This document shows positions 32,938 to 42,031 of a stretch of DNA of 64,000 bases, one piece after another. The position numbers and the translations under genes were made by a program. The stretch spans positions 434,001 through 498,000 of the forward strand of contig NZ_JAGGPF010000009.1 of NCBI RefSeq assembly GCF_018613935.1, given 5' to 3'. The DNA comes from Agromyces sp. ISL-38. GTDB lineage: Bacteria > Actinomycetota > Actinomycetes > Actinomycetales > Microbacteriaceae. Below the pieces are notes generated by a model. It made no database searches. It had not been told where the DNA came from and saw nothing but the letters and a program-made list of their open reading frames with translations. Within the stretch, counting starts at the first letter, position 1; each line of letters opens with the position of its first letter.

Positions 32938-33552
32938 ATGGCGACTCGGAGAGTCACAGGACTACGGCGTTGGATCCCGATGATCCTGCTACTCGTTGGT
33001 GGGGCGGTATTCCTTCTCCCGCAATTCGTTCGGATGGCAATTCGGCTTGAGGATGGTGACGGGTCCGCGACGATCATCATCTCCAGCCTTACCGTCACGC
33101 TCGTGATAGCCGCGGCGATCTTCGGCTGGTTCGCGCTGCGCATGCGGGCGCGACGCTCACGCATCGCCGACGACCATCCAGGGGCACGGCAGGTGCAGTT
33201 CAGCCCGTCGCCCGAGCTCGCCTCCGCTGCCAGGGCCTTCGCCGCACGGATATCGACATCGGCTCACGGCACCCTGATCGTGCACGAGGGTCGGTTGAAG
33301 ATCTTCGTCGGAGGTGGCGAGGCGCCGCGCATCAACGTGCCGGTCGACGACGTCACGGACATCTCCGTCGGGGAAACGCTCCTCGGTGTGCGCTGGACGA
33401 GGTCCATCGACTTCACTGTCTCTTCGCCGGCTGGTCCCGTGAAACTTCCGATCGCTGTCTTGCGGGATGGAAACATGTTTCGCTCTCTCACTGACGCTGA
33501 GGTCGAGGCGATGGCAGCGCAGCTCCGGCAGGAGATCGCGGCGTTCGCCTGA
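32938..33552 (+). CDS. Membrane protein with two helices and a PH-like tail
   Basis: 204 residues, ATG after GGGAGG. Two membrane segments (IPMILLLVGGAVFLLPQFV and TLVIAAAIFGWFALRM) separated by a short loop, then a 130-residue soluble domain with alternating strands (LIVHEGRLKIFVGGGEA, VPVDDVTDISVGETLLGVRW) that resembles a bacterial PH-type fold. Family not named. It stands alone after the SDR gene and before a region of gene fragments. Confidence 0.65.
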   Translation: MATRRVTGLRRWIPMILLLVGGAVFLLPQFVRMAIRLEDGDGSATIIISSLTVTLVIAAAIFGWFALRMRARRSRIADDHPGARQVQFSPSPELASAARAFAARISTSAHGTLIVHEGRLKIFVGGGEAPRINVPVDDVTDISVGETLLGVRWTRSIDFTVSSPAGPVKLPIAVLRDGNMFRSLTDAEVEAMAAQLRQEIAAFA

Positions 33553-33690
33553 GGCCCAACGCCGGAAGGCCCTCCAAGGCCCGAGGGGGGTGCCCTGCTT
33601 GGAGCACCGCGAGACCTCGACGTCGCATGCGACGATGGTTTCCTCGGCCGAGTCCGACCTCGCCCGTGCGGCTCGGACTCGGTGACGGAT

Positions 33691-33956
33691 GACCCCGCGC
33701 TCGTCAAGCAACTCACCGCCGAGGGCCGCACACCGACGACCTGCTCAACAGCGGCGCCTTGCAGGATCTCACCGCAGCACCCGACGCCGACATCGAACGG
33801 CAGTTGGCGGCGATGGCGACGAAATCGGACGTGGAGCGCCAGCTGGAGGCGATGAAGGACGCCGGCGCCGCCAGCGGAAGCCGAGCTTCACAGAACCGGG
33901 GCAGCCGCAGCCCTGACGAGTGGCTCAGCATCGGGCAGGCGTCGACGACGCCCTGA
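33691..33956 (+). pseudogene. Coiled-coil gene remnant, possibly PspA-like
   Basis: Two coding-like stretches in different frames: LVKQLTAEGR (from about 33697) and DDLLNSGALQDLTAAPDADI then ERQLAAMATKSDVERQLEAM (to about 33870). The pattern of DxERQLAAM repeats resembles the C-terminal helix of actinobacterial PspA/IM30, but the match is weak. No start or intact domain remains. The flanking 33553-33690 contains nothing recognised. It lies at the left border of the glycoside island. Confidence 0.35.
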
Positions 33957-34004
33957 GAGACTCGTCAAGCCCGCCGCTACTCGGGCCCTTCGTGTCGGCG
34001 CAGC

Positions 34005-34094
34005 AGACCCGAGCGGCCGCTCTTCATCTCACGCCCCGAAACGTTCCGCACCTGGCGCGAGGCCAACCACGCCACCGCGACCAAACTGTGGATG
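34005..34094 (+). pseudogene. Fragment of a YdeI-family gene
   Basis: The frame reads RPERPLFISRPETFRTW then REANHATATKLWM, matching residues of the intact YdeI protein at 24886 (PERPALFFSGPEEFRAW, EAHHATETELWM). Only about 30 residues of the N-terminus remain before the match ends. It is a decayed paralogue next to the end of the GH3 gene and marks a rearrangement border. Confidence 0.65.
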
Positions 34095-34113
34095 CCCCCA
34101 GTTCGGCGACTTC

Positions 34114-36606
34114 TCATGCGCCAAGACCGACCATGTCTTGAGCATCTTCGACACCAACCGGACCGCGCGCGGCGACCGTGACGACCCTCTCCGCGCGGAT
34201 GTCGACACTTGAGAACGCGAAGAGGAGGCGGTACTCCCCGCCCTCGATGAGCCATCCGCCGCTCCAGTGCGCGAAGGCCCGTGAAGGGATGGTGATCTCC
34301 ACCGTCACGGTCTCACCGGCCTCGGCGCTCACGACTTCGAATCCAGCGAGCCAGCGTTTCGGGCGATCGACCGCCGATGGCGAGATTCTCTCGAGATAGC
34401 ACTGAATCACGGTGCTGCCTCTGCGAGTGCCGATGTTGCTCACCGAGGCCATGGCGCTGAGATCGCTCTCCGGTGACGGAACGCCGATTACGTCGGCTGA
34501 CGTGACATCCCATGTCGTGTATCCGAGGCCGAACCCGAATGGAAACGCCGGCGTGTTGTCCGAGCGGAGCCAGGCGCGGTACCCGACGTGCACACCCTCG
34601 TCATATCGCAGCACGCCATCCCTGGGGGTGACGGTAGCGACTGGGAGACTGGTCTCGTCTGCGGGCCACGTCATTGGGAGGCGTCCGCTCGGCTCGTCGG
34701 TGCCCGCGAGTATCCGGCCGAGAGCATCACCGAACTCTTGGCCGGGGAACCACATCGCGAGGGCCGCCGCCGCATCCTCCAGCCATGGCAGTCGGACTGG
34801 TGCGCCCGCGTTCACAACCACAACAGTGTTCGGGTTCGCGTCAAGCACCGCGCGCACGAGCTCGTCCTGCTTGCCGGGCAGAGCGAGCGAGTCGCGGTCG
34901 AATCCTTCGGACTCGACCTCCGCGGATGTGGAGACGACAACGACTGCGACCTGCGCGTTCTTCGCCGCGGCGACCGCCTCTGCAAGAAGGTCGGCGCTGG
35001 ATCGTGTGGTGGGGGGTGTTCCGATGCGGAAGGACATCGCATCGCCCATCTCGCCCAGCTTCGGGCGGAACTGCACGCGGAGGTCGACGGCTGCACCGGT
35101 GAGCGGCGCGGCGAACGTCGTGGTCGGTGGGTGCAGAACTGCAGCGGACGGATCGTCATCTGGGCGGAGCCGGAGCTCGCCGCTCGCTATAACTTCTTCG
35201 TCGGCGAAAATCTCGTAGTCGCAGAGTCCGGCGATTCCCAGCGGAACCGTTGGTTGGGACGTGCTGGGGGTGTATCGGAAGTGCATTTCGATCAGATCCG
35301 ACCGTGCGGCGAGCGCGGACCCATCGAACGAAACGATTCCCGAGGCGCGACGATGCTCTTCCGAGAGCAGCCGCTCACCGGTGAAGTACCGGACCGTCAT
35401 TCCCGGCGTTCCATCAGCCGCCGTGAAGGTCCCGTCCACCAGGTCTGCGAGCCCCTGCTGGACGACTGCGCCGTGTGCCCACGTGACGGCCGCCTGCGGG
35501 AAGGCAGAGCTGATTCCCTCGAGTGGGGTAACCACGGCAGCGGGTATGACTGTTGCGCTGCCGCCGCCCTGGGTGCGTGCGATGACGGCACCTTCACCGA
35601 TGACGGCGATGCTGTCGGGTGCACTCAGAGGGAGGAGTCCCTCGTTCTTGAGGAGGACGGAACCTGCGATGGCGGCTTCGCGAGCGAATCTGCGAAGCTC
35701 TGCGTCGGGGATGGGCGACGGCTTCTGAGGGGTGTCGATGTCGGCGAGCGCGCCAACGCGCGTGGCGAGCCGGAGAATGCGCAGTACCTTCCGGTCGATG
35801 GCATCCAGATCGATGTCACCGGCGCGGACCGCTCTGACGAGGGCGTCACCCCAGGCGCTCCTCGGTCCCGGCATGGCGAGGTCCTGGGGCATCCGGGCGC
35901 TCTGGAGGGAACGCACTGCGGTCCAGTCGCTGACCACGACGCCGTCAAAGCCCCACTCCGAGTTGAGTGGACTCTCCAGCAGCGGGTTCTCTGATGCGGT
36001 GACACCGTTGATCGAGTTGTATGCACTCATGACGAGCCAAGCGTCGCCTTCGACGATGGGCTGCTCGAAGGCGAGGAGGTAGACCTCTCTCAGGGCTCGC
36101 TCGCCGACGTGAACGTCGACGGTGAATCTTTCGGTCTCGGAGTCGTTCGCGACATAGTGCTTCGGTGTCGCTCCGACTCCGAAGGATTGCACGCCTCGCA
36201 CGTACTCGGTGGCCAACGCCGCCGTGAGAACCGGGTCCTCGCTGAACGCCTCGAAATGGCGGCCACCGTAAGGGGTTCGCTGGATGTTGATTGTCGGGCC
36301 GAGGAGCACATCGACGGCTTTCCTCACCGCCTCGCTACCGAGCGCCTGTCCGTAGCGGCGCATCAGATCGCGGTTCCAGGAGGCGGCGGCCGCCGTGGGA
36401 GATGGGAGGTTCAAGGATGGGGATCGCTCGTCCCACGTGTCGCCGCGAACACCGGCCGGCCCGTCGGACATCACGATCGATCGCAGCCCGATTCGCGGAA
36501 GCGGCCATGTCGACCAAGAATCCCGTCCCGTAAGTAGCTGAACTTTCTCCTCGAGGCTCAGCTGATCGCACAGGGTGCGGAGAACCTCGTCATTGATCGC
36601 GGACAT
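34114..36606 (-). CDS. Glycoside hydrolase family 3 beta-glycosidase with PA14 insert
   Basis: 830 residues, ATG after AAAGGTGAAAG. The N-terminal barrel shows LTGRDSWSTWPLPRIGL, SDGPAGVRG, LLGPTINIQRTPYGGRHFEAFSEDP, KHYVANDSE and the nucleophile Asp in GVVVSDWTAVRSL. The alpha/beta sandwich follows, interrupted by a PA14-like region (about residues 375-500), then a fibronectin-III-like C-terminus. No signal peptide, so it acts on imported oligosaccharides or glycosides. Typical activity is beta-glucosidase or xylosidase. Its own promoter carries the shared operator at 36631. Confidence 0.93.
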   Translation of the reverse strand: MSAINDEVLRTLCDQLSLEEKVQLLTGRDSWSTWPLPRIGLRSIVMSDGPAGVRGDTWDERSPSLNLPSPTAAAASWNRDLMRRYGQALGSEAVRKAVDVLLGPTINIQRTPYGGRHFEAFSEDPVLTAALATEYVRGVQSFGVGATPKHYVANDSETERFTVDVHVGERALREVYLLAFEQPIVEGDAWLVMSAYNSINGVTASENPLLESPLNSEWGFDGVVVSDWTAVRSLQSARMPQDLAMPGPRSAWGDALVRAVRAGDIDLDAIDRKVLRILRLATRVGALADIDTPQKPSPIPDAELRRFAREAAIAGSVLLKNEGLLPLSAPDSIAVIGEGAVIARTQGGGSATVIPAAVVTPLEGISSAFPQAAVTWAHGAVVQQGLADLVDGTFTAADGTPGMTVRYFTGERLLSEEHRRASGIVSFDGSALAARSDLIEMHFRYTPSTSQPTVPLGIAGLCDYEIFADEEVIASGELRLRPDDDPSAAVLHPPTTTFAAPLTGAAVDLRVQFRPKLGEMGDAMSFRIGTPPTTRSSADLLAEAVAAAKNAQVAVVVVSTSAEVESEGFDRDSLALPGKQDELVRAVLDANPNTVVVVNAGAPVRLPWLEDAAAALAMWFPGQEFGDALGRILAGTDEPSGRLPMTWPADETSLPVATVTPRDGVLRYDEGVHVGYRAWLRSDNTPAFPFGFGLGYTTWDVTSADVIGVPSPESDLSAMASVSNIGTRRGSTVIQCYLERISPSAVDRPKRWLAGFEVVSAEAGETVTVEITIPSRAFAHWSGGWLIEGGEYRLLFAFSSVDIRAERVVTVAARGPVGVEDAQDMVGLGA

Positions 36607-36630
36607 CTTTCACCTTTCGAAAGGTAGGTA

Positions 36631-36648
36631 TAAAACCAGTCATTGACA
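36631..36648. promoter_or_regulatory. Shared operator site 1 (GH3 promoter)
   Basis: TAAAACCAGTCATTGACA, containing the palindrome GTCA-T-TGAC, lies 25 bp upstream of the GH3 start and overlaps a TATACC-like -10 on the minus strand. Two close relatives occur at 39983 and 40729. The TetR encoded at 40083 is the best candidate to bind it. Confidence 0.55.
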
Positions 36649-36769
36649 TTTCTTGAGTTCACACATCTCTTGTGCCTACCGGCGCCACAAGGCGCGCGCC
36701 GTCTCGCACGAGACCCGCCCAGAACGACTCGACCAACGAGGGCGCAAGCAGGTCAGCTCTGCGGATCAC

Positions 36770-37603
36770 TCAGCCCTTGACGGCACCGGAAGTCAGGCCG
36801 GCCACGATCTGACGGTTGAAGAAGATGTACATCAACAGCGGCGGGATGGTGATGAGCAGGATGTTGGTGAACAGCAGGTTCCATGTCGTCTGGAACTGGC
36901 TCTGGAAGTTGTACAGCGTCAGCTGCACTGTCGCGTTCCTCTCACCGGGCAGGAAGTACAGCGGATTCGCGAAGTCGTTGAACACGGCCACCGACTGAAC
37001 CACGATCGCGGTCACGATGACGCCGCGCAGGAGTGGGAACCCGATCCGGAAGAAGAGGCGAATCGGTCCCGCGCCGTCGATGGTGGCCGCTTCATCCAGT
37101 TCGCGGGGGATCGTCGACACGAATGCACGGAACAGGAGGATGCAGAACGCCATCCCGTAGGCGACTTCAACGAGCGCCAGCCCACCGATCGTGTTGAAGA
37201 TGCCGAGTCGCTGCATGACCCAGGCTGTGGGCACGATGGCGGGGGGAACAATGAGACCCGCGAGGATCAGGAAACTGATGAGTCCGTTCCATCGCGATGG
37301 GCGGCGGGCGAGCACCCAGCCGATCATCGCGGACAGGACCACCATGATGGACACGGACAGCACGGTGAGGATCGTGCTGTTGATGAACGCAGTGACCAGC
37401 ATGAAATCGCGAGTTTCGAAGACCTTCGCGACGTTGTCGAAGAACACGAACTGCGTCGGCAAGCCGAAGTCCAGGCGGGCAGCTTCGGGTCCGGTCTTGA
37501 AGGTCTGCACAACGATGAACCCGAACGGGACAAGGAAAAGGATTGCAGAAACCAAGATCGCGATGATCCCGGTGACGTGCCGGGCGGCGACGTGACGTTT
37601 CAC
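36770..37603 (-). CDS. Carbohydrate ABC transporter permease (MalG type)
   Basis: 277 residues, GTG start in a GTGA overlap with the upstream permease. Six membrane segments and an EAA loop ELDEAATIDGAGPIRLFFRI near residue 175. C-terminal MYIFFNRQIVAGLTSGAVKG is the usual ending of this permease class. Works with the partner permease and the binding protein in the same leftward operon to bring in an oligosaccharide or glycoside. Confidence 0.93.
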   Translation of the reverse strand: MKRHVAARHVTGIIAILVSAILFLVPFGFIVVQTFKTGPEAARLDFGLPTQFVFFDNVAKVFETRDFMLVTAFINSTILTVLSVSIMVVLSAMIGWVLARRPSRWNGLISFLILAGLIVPPAIVPTAWVMQRLGIFNTIGGLALVEVAYGMAFCILLFRAFVSTIPRELDEAATIDGAGPIRLFFRIGFPLLRGVIVTAIVVQSVAVFNDFANPLYFLPGERNATVQLTLYNFQSQFQTTWNLLFTNILLITIPPLLMYIFFNRQIVAGLTSGAVKG

Positions 37604-38529
37604 AGGTCGGTCTGCTTTCGGTTGAGCCACAAGAACAGTGGCAGGATGATGGCGCTCACCAGGACGAAGAGCACGACGTTTCCAGCGGTGGACAAGCCGT
37701 AGAATCCGGCGGCGTACTGCTTGTAGATGACCGACGCGACGACGTCGCTCGAGAAGCCGGGCCCGCCGCCCGTCATCGCCCAGATGAGTTCGAACGACCG
37801 CAGGCCGCCGATGAGGGAGAGGATGACCACCGTTGTCGTCGCGGGACGGACAAGGGGCAGCGTGATGTGCCGGAAGTTGTCCCACGCCCCCGCACCGTCG
37901 ACACGAGCGGCTTCGTAGTAGTCGCGTGGAATCGCGACGAGGCCCGCCATGTAGATCAAGGCGGCCAATCCCACGCCCTTCCACACATCCACTGCGATGA
38001 TCGAGTAGAGCACCAAGGTCGGGTCGGTGAGCCACCCCGGTCCCTCGATGCCGAAGATCGCAAGCGTCCGGTTGATGGCGCCGTCGAACGGATCCATGAG
38101 TGCCTGGAAGGTGATTCCGACTCCGACGGTGCTCACCAGCACGGGGAAGAACACCACCGCGCGAAGGTATCCGCGCGCCAGGATGTTGGAGGTCAGCAGC
38201 ACGCCCAGGAGCAGCCCGAGCACGACTTTGAGGCCTGAAGTGAGGACGCCGTAGATCAGGGTATTCGTGAAGCCCTTGCTCAGTTGAGGGTCGGTGAAGA
38301 ACGTGACGAAGTTGTCGAATCCGATGAACTGAACGTCGAACAGTGTCCACCTCGTGAACGCGAAGTAGAACGACGCGAACGTCGGCGCAATGAACAGCAC
38401 TGTGTAAATGGCGGCACCCGGTAGGAGAAACCAATGCGGGTACATGCGGTGCGCATATCGTCGAGGCCGCTTGAGATTGCTCGTTTTCGCGAGCTCATTT
38501 TTCTGGAGAGGGGGTGCGAGTGTCGCCAT
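37600..38529 (-). CDS. Carbohydrate ABC transporter permease (MalF type)
   Basis: 309 residues with six membrane segments; the EAA loop is YYEAARVDGAGAWDNFRHIT near residue 215. N-terminal tail basic (LKRPRRYAHRMYPHWF). It lies 80 bp after the binding-protein gene and overlaps the second permease. The ATPase is missing from the cluster, as for the importer at 1-4 kb. Confidence 0.93.
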   Translation of the reverse strand: MATLAPPLQKNELAKTSNLKRPRRYAHRMYPHWFLLPGAAIYTVLFIAPTFASFYFAFTRWTLFDVQFIGFDNFVTFFTDPQLSKGFTNTLIYGVLTSGLKVVLGLLLGVLLTSNILARGYLRAVVFFPVLVSTVGVGITFQALMDPFDGAINRTLAIFGIEGPGWLTDPTLVLYSIIAVDVWKGVGLAALIYMAGLVAIPRDYYEAARVDGAGAWDNFRHITLPLVRPATTTVVILSLIGGLRSFELIWAMTGGGPGFSSDVVASVIYKQYAAGFYGLSTAGNVVLFVLVSAIILPLFLWLNRKQTDL

Positions 38530-38609
38530 GGTCGTGACTTCCTGCTGTAGACGGGGGCCATCAGCCGGGCTGGTGGCCCCCGTCGGTGGTCGGCTTGCGG
38601 CCGGTGGGT

Positions 38610-39932
38610 CTACCAGCCGGGAAGACCGAGCTGCTGAGCTTGCTTCGCGGCATCCTCGTCGTAGAGTTCTGCGCCACTCTTGCCATCGCGGATGCCCGAA
38701 CCGACCTCGACCGTGATCTGCATGAGGTTCGGCCCCTTCACCGGCGAGAGGAACTCGAGCGCCGGCGCCAGATCGCCAGAATCGAAGTACGGCAGCATGT
38801 CAGCAACGATCTTCGGAGCGCCATCAGGAAGGGTGCAGCCCTTGACCGGGTAGGCGCCCGTGACGCCAAGCGCCTCGGTGATCGTGTCGCATCCCTCCGG
38901 GCTCGCGATGAACGCCATGAACTTCTTCACGGCGTCCGGATGGGGAGTGTTGGCCGGCGCGTAGAGAGCGGGCGGCTCCCATACGGTCATGCCGCTCTTG
39001 TCGGCCGACTCACCGGGGATCCCGAAGAAGCCGACATCATCGACGTTGTCGGGGTAGTTCGTTGCGATCGTCGCCTGTGCGAAGCCCAGCATGGGATAGT
39101 TCGCCGCCGTACCGGTGGCCACCGCCTTCAGCCCATCGTCGAGCTTCGCCGATGCGAAGTCCACGTTCAGGAATCCACCCTCGACGAGGTCCTGAAGCTT
39201 GGTGAAGCTCTTGACAGCAACGGGGTCGTCGGCGAAATTGACCTTGTTCTCGGTGTACTGCGACGCCCAGTCCTCGTCGCTGGCATACACGTTGTAGAAG
39301 TCGGCGAGGGTGAGGATCTGCGATGTCCAGGTGTCGCCATAGGTCTGCTCGACCGCGACGTGACCGGCATCCTTGATCTTCTGGGCATTCGCCAGGAACT
39401 CGTCCCACGTCTTGGGGACTTCGAGTCCGAGCTCCTCGTAGAGCGGGATGTTGTAGAAGATCCCGCCTCCGCCCGCCGACTGGACCGGCACGCCGTAGAT
39501 GCCGTTCTCGGTCGAAACGGAGTTGATCCACGCATCGTCGAGGTTGTCGATGAAATCCTCGTCCTTGAGGTTCAGCATCGTCTGGTCGGGGTTGAGGGCC
39601 TGCAGCAGCGAACCGCTGTTGTACCAGAACATGTCGGGCATCTCGCCGGTCGCAAGGCGCGTCTTCATCAGGTTGTCCAGCTGAGCGGAGTCGCTCGGTC
39701 CAGACGCATCCACCTTGACGGTGATGTCCGGGTTCTTCTTGTGGAACGCCGCTGCGAGAGCGTCCGCGGTTTGGATGTTGGTTTCGACCCCGGAGCCCTG
39801 GAACCAGGTCAGGGTGACGGCTCCCTCGGTTTCGGAGCCGCCTCCTCCGGCGGCACAGCCGGAAAGGCCAAGGGTGACGGTCGCGACGCCGGCGGCCGCC
39901 AGCATTAGCGCGCGTCGGGAGTGTGATGACAT
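38610..39932 (-). CDS. Extracellular sugar-binding lipoprotein of ABC importer
   Basis: 440 residues. Lipobox LGLSGC after RRALMLAAAGVATVT, then a Gly-rich linker. Family features include LTWFQGSGVETNIQTADALA, MPDMFWYNSGSLLQAL and the C-terminal FLSPVKGPNLMQ. First gene of a leftward operon with two permeases. Its promoter region, shared with the divergent TetR gene, holds one of the three common operator sites. Confidence 0.93.
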   Translation of the reverse strand: MSSHSRRALMLAAAGVATVTLGLSGCAAGGGGSETEGAVTLTWFQGSGVETNIQTADALAAAFHKKNPDITVKVDASGPSDSAQLDNLMKTRLATGEMPDMFWYNSGSLLQALNPDQTMLNLKDEDFIDNLDDAWINSVSTENGIYGVPVQSAGGGGIFYNIPLYEELGLEVPKTWDEFLANAQKIKDAGHVAVEQTYGDTWTSQILTLADFYNVYASDEDWASQYTENKVNFADDPVAVKSFTKLQDLVEGGFLNVDFASAKLDDGLKAVATGTAANYPMLGFAQATIATNYPDNVDDVGFFGIPGESADKSGMTVWEPPALYAPANTPHPDAVKKFMAFIASPEGCDTITEALGVTGAYPVKGCTLPDGAPKIVADMLPYFDSGDLAPALEFLSPVKGPNLMQITVEVGSGIRDGKSGAELYDEDAAKQAQQLGLPGW

Positions 39933-39982
39933 GACTTACCTCTCTGTAAGGCCGTCTCAATGCGACGGGAGTGCCGCCGAGT

Positions 39983-39999
39983 TAAAACAAGTCAACGAC
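39983..39999. promoter_or_regulatory. Shared operator site 2 (importer/TetR promoter region)
   Basis: TAAAACAAGTCAACGAC lies 51-67 bp upstream of the binding-protein start and about 85 bp upstream of the TetR start. It matches the sites at 36631 and 40729 in 11 or more of 17 positions, with the palindromic half GTCA kept and the other half degenerate (CGAC). Confidence 0.5.
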
Positions 40000-40082
40000 G
40001 GGCTTTCGCGTTATGTTATGTCGCCGAGCGCGATTCGTCAACGGCCGCGCGTCGGTTCGCAAGACATGTAGCATTTCGGAGC

Positions 40083-40664
40083 ATGACGGAACGTGGCCCC
40101 TATGCGAAGGGCGTGGCAAAGCGCGAAGAGATCCTCGCTGCGGCCCTCGAGCACTTCGCGCGGAAAGGTTACGACCGGGCCTCCGTTCGTGAGATCGCAC
40201 GAGAAGCCGGACTCAGTCAGGCCGGACTGCTGCACCACTTCAGCACCAAGGAAGAACTCTTCCTCGAAGTCCTGCGCCGACGCGACGACCGTGACGGGGA
40301 TCCAGAGCAACACCGGCACGTGCACTCAGTCGACCACCTCATCCATGCCGTGGAGCACAACGTCGACGAGCCAGGGCTCGTCCGCCTGTTCGTCTCGATG
40401 TCGGCCGAGAGCGTCGACGAGTCCAGTCCCACCCGATCCTTCTTCGAGTCGCGCTATGACTGGCTGCGGGGTGAACTGCGGGCCGACATCGAGCGACGGC
40501 AGAAGGGTGGCGAGATCTCACCCGACCTGGATCCAGACGACGTGGCGTCGCTCCTCGTCGCCGCGGCGGATGGACTACAGCTCCAGTGGCTGCTGCAGCC
40601 TGACAAGGTCGACATGCCCAACCAACTCAAGGTGCTCTGGGACCTGATCAGAAAGAACGCGTGA
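40083..40664 (+). CDS. TetR family transcriptional regulator
   Basis: 193 residues. The N-terminal helix-turn-helix is clear: KREEILAAALEHFARKGYDR, then VREIAREAGLSQAGLLHHFSTKEELFLEVL. The C-terminal ligand domain ends QLQWLLQPDKVDMPNQLKVL, a form common in regulators of plant-derived carbohydrate or aromatic loci. It is divergent from the importer and is the likely binder of the GTCA-N-TGAC-type sites in three promoters of this island. Confidence 0.9.
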   Translation: MTERGPYAKGVAKREEILAAALEHFARKGYDRASVREIAREAGLSQAGLLHHFSTKEELFLEVLRRRDDRDGDPEQHRHVHSVDHLIHAVEHNVDEPGLVRLFVSMSAESVDESSPTRSFFESRYDWLRGELRADIERRQKGGEISPDLDPDDVASLLVAAADGLQLQWLLQPDKVDMPNQLKVLWDLIRKNA

Positions 40665-40728
40665 CACCGCCCGGCGACGGGGCGATCTCTCACACGCTCT
40701 CATCCTCGGCTAGAGCCCCGTTGAGTTG

Positions 40729-40745
40729 TAATACCAGTCACTGAT
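40729..40745. promoter_or_regulatory. Shared operator site 3 (serine hydrolase promoter)
   Basis: TAATACCAGTCACTGAT lies 50-66 bp upstream of the serine hydrolase start. It shares TAAxACCAGTCAxTGA with site 1. A wider inverted repeat, ATACC-N11-GGTAT, surrounds it. Confidence 0.55.
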
Positions 40746-40794
40746 CGGTATATTCAGTCGCACGCCGTCCTCGGCCGCCGATCGAAGGAGACTT

Positions 40795-41991
40795 GTGGCC
40801 ACCGCTGTGAACGCCGATTCGCCCACCGGCCGCGGAGGCAACGTGCAGATGACGTTCGCCTACTCCAGTGCCTACGATCAACGGTTCGCGGGCGTCGCAC
40901 GACAACTCGAGAGCTATGCCGCAGCTGACCCTGGGTTCAGCGCTCAGCTCAGCATCCGTGTGCACGGCGATCTGATGCTCGAGATGGCCGTGGGACCCTA
41001 TCTGTCAATCGACTCACTAACGGGGGTGTATTCGGTCACCAAGGGTGTCGCTGGGCTGGTCATCGCCACCCTGATCGACCAGGGGCTGCTCGAGCTCGAT
41101 CATCCGGTATCCACCTTTTGGCCGGAGTTCGCCCAGAACGGCAAGGAGGCGGTCACCGTCCGTCAACTGCTGTCTCACCAGGCCGGCCTTCCCCTGGCCG
41201 CCCGCACACTGAGATTGGAAGAGCTCACCGACCGCTCTGCAGCAGAGGTGCTGGCCACCCAGCGTCCTCTCTGGCACCCCGGTACTGCTTTCGGATACCA
41301 CGCACTGACGATCGGCATCCTGATGGAGGAACTCGTGCGGCGGCTGACCGGCCGCACACTCCAGGAGGTGTACGAGACGTCGATCCGCGCGCCTCTGGAT
41401 GCCGACTTCTTCCTCGGACTGCCCGAATCGGTGGAAGGAAGGTACGTTGGCGTGCGAGACATCGAGCTCACGGAGGACCAGGCCCGGGAACTCGCCAGCC
41501 GTCCGCCACTCGACTCCCTCGCCACGGCGGTGTTCACCAACACCGATGCCCCCGACGACCGCAGTCCCACGGGGGTGAGTTCGAACAACGAGGTCATCCG
41601 GCGATCGGGCCCCGCGGCCATCGGCGGGGTCGGAAGCGCTCATGGCCTCGCGCTACTGTACGCCGCGACCCTTCCCGGCGCGCCGCATCCGATCGCGAGC
41701 CCCGACGCGTTCGCCGTGATGGCCCAGCAGCAATCGTGGGGCATGGACCGCGTGCTCAACGTGATGAACTGCTTCGGAGTCGTCTTCATGCTCCCGCAGC
41801 CCCGGATGCCGTTCGGCGGGCTCGGCGCCTACGGACACGACGGCGCCGGCGGCGCGCTCGCGTTCGCGGACCCGACCACCGGCTTGTCGTTCGGCTACAT
41901 CCCGGTCCCTATGCAGTATCCCGGCGGCGCGGACCACCGCTCGCTCGAACTCGCCCGTCTCGCGGCTGAGGCAACTCGCCGCGCATCCTGA
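40795..41991 (+). CDS. Class C beta-lactamase-like serine hydrolase
   Basis: 398 residues, GTG after AAGGAGACTT. Active-site SxxK is SVTK in GVYSVTKGVAGLVIATL (about residue 80); the Tyr motif is FGYHALT, and HxG appears as YGHDGAGG near the end. No signal peptide, so probably a cytoplasmic esterase (EstB-like) and not a resistance enzyme. Positioned 40 bp before the rhamnosidase gene, it may remove acyl groups from imported glycosides. Confidence 0.88.
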   Translation: MATAVNADSPTGRGGNVQMTFAYSSAYDQRFAGVARQLESYAAADPGFSAQLSIRVHGDLMLEMAVGPYLSIDSLTGVYSVTKGVAGLVIATLIDQGLLELDHPVSTFWPEFAQNGKEAVTVRQLLSHQAGLPLAARTLRLEELTDRSAAEVLATQRPLWHPGTAFGYHALTIGILMEELVRRLTGRTLQEVYETSIRAPLDADFFLGLPESVEGRYVGVRDIELTEDQARELASRPPLDSLATAVFTNTDAPDDRSPTGVSSNNEVIRRSGPAAIGGVGSAHGLALLYAATLPGAPHPIASPDAFAVMAQQQSWGMDRVLNVMNCFGVVFMLPQPRMPFGGLGAYGHDGAGGALAFADPTTGLSFGYIPVPMQYPGGADHRSLELARLAAEATRRAS

Positions 41992-42031
41992 CCGCACCAG
42001 AATTTACAGAACCCAGAAAGGCACGCCGAAC

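Noticed and set aside
40795-41991. Beta-lactam resistance enzyme
   Set aside because: The SxxK protein has no signal peptide and sits in a glycoside operon, fitting an esterase better than a periplasm- or surface-acting beta-lactamase.
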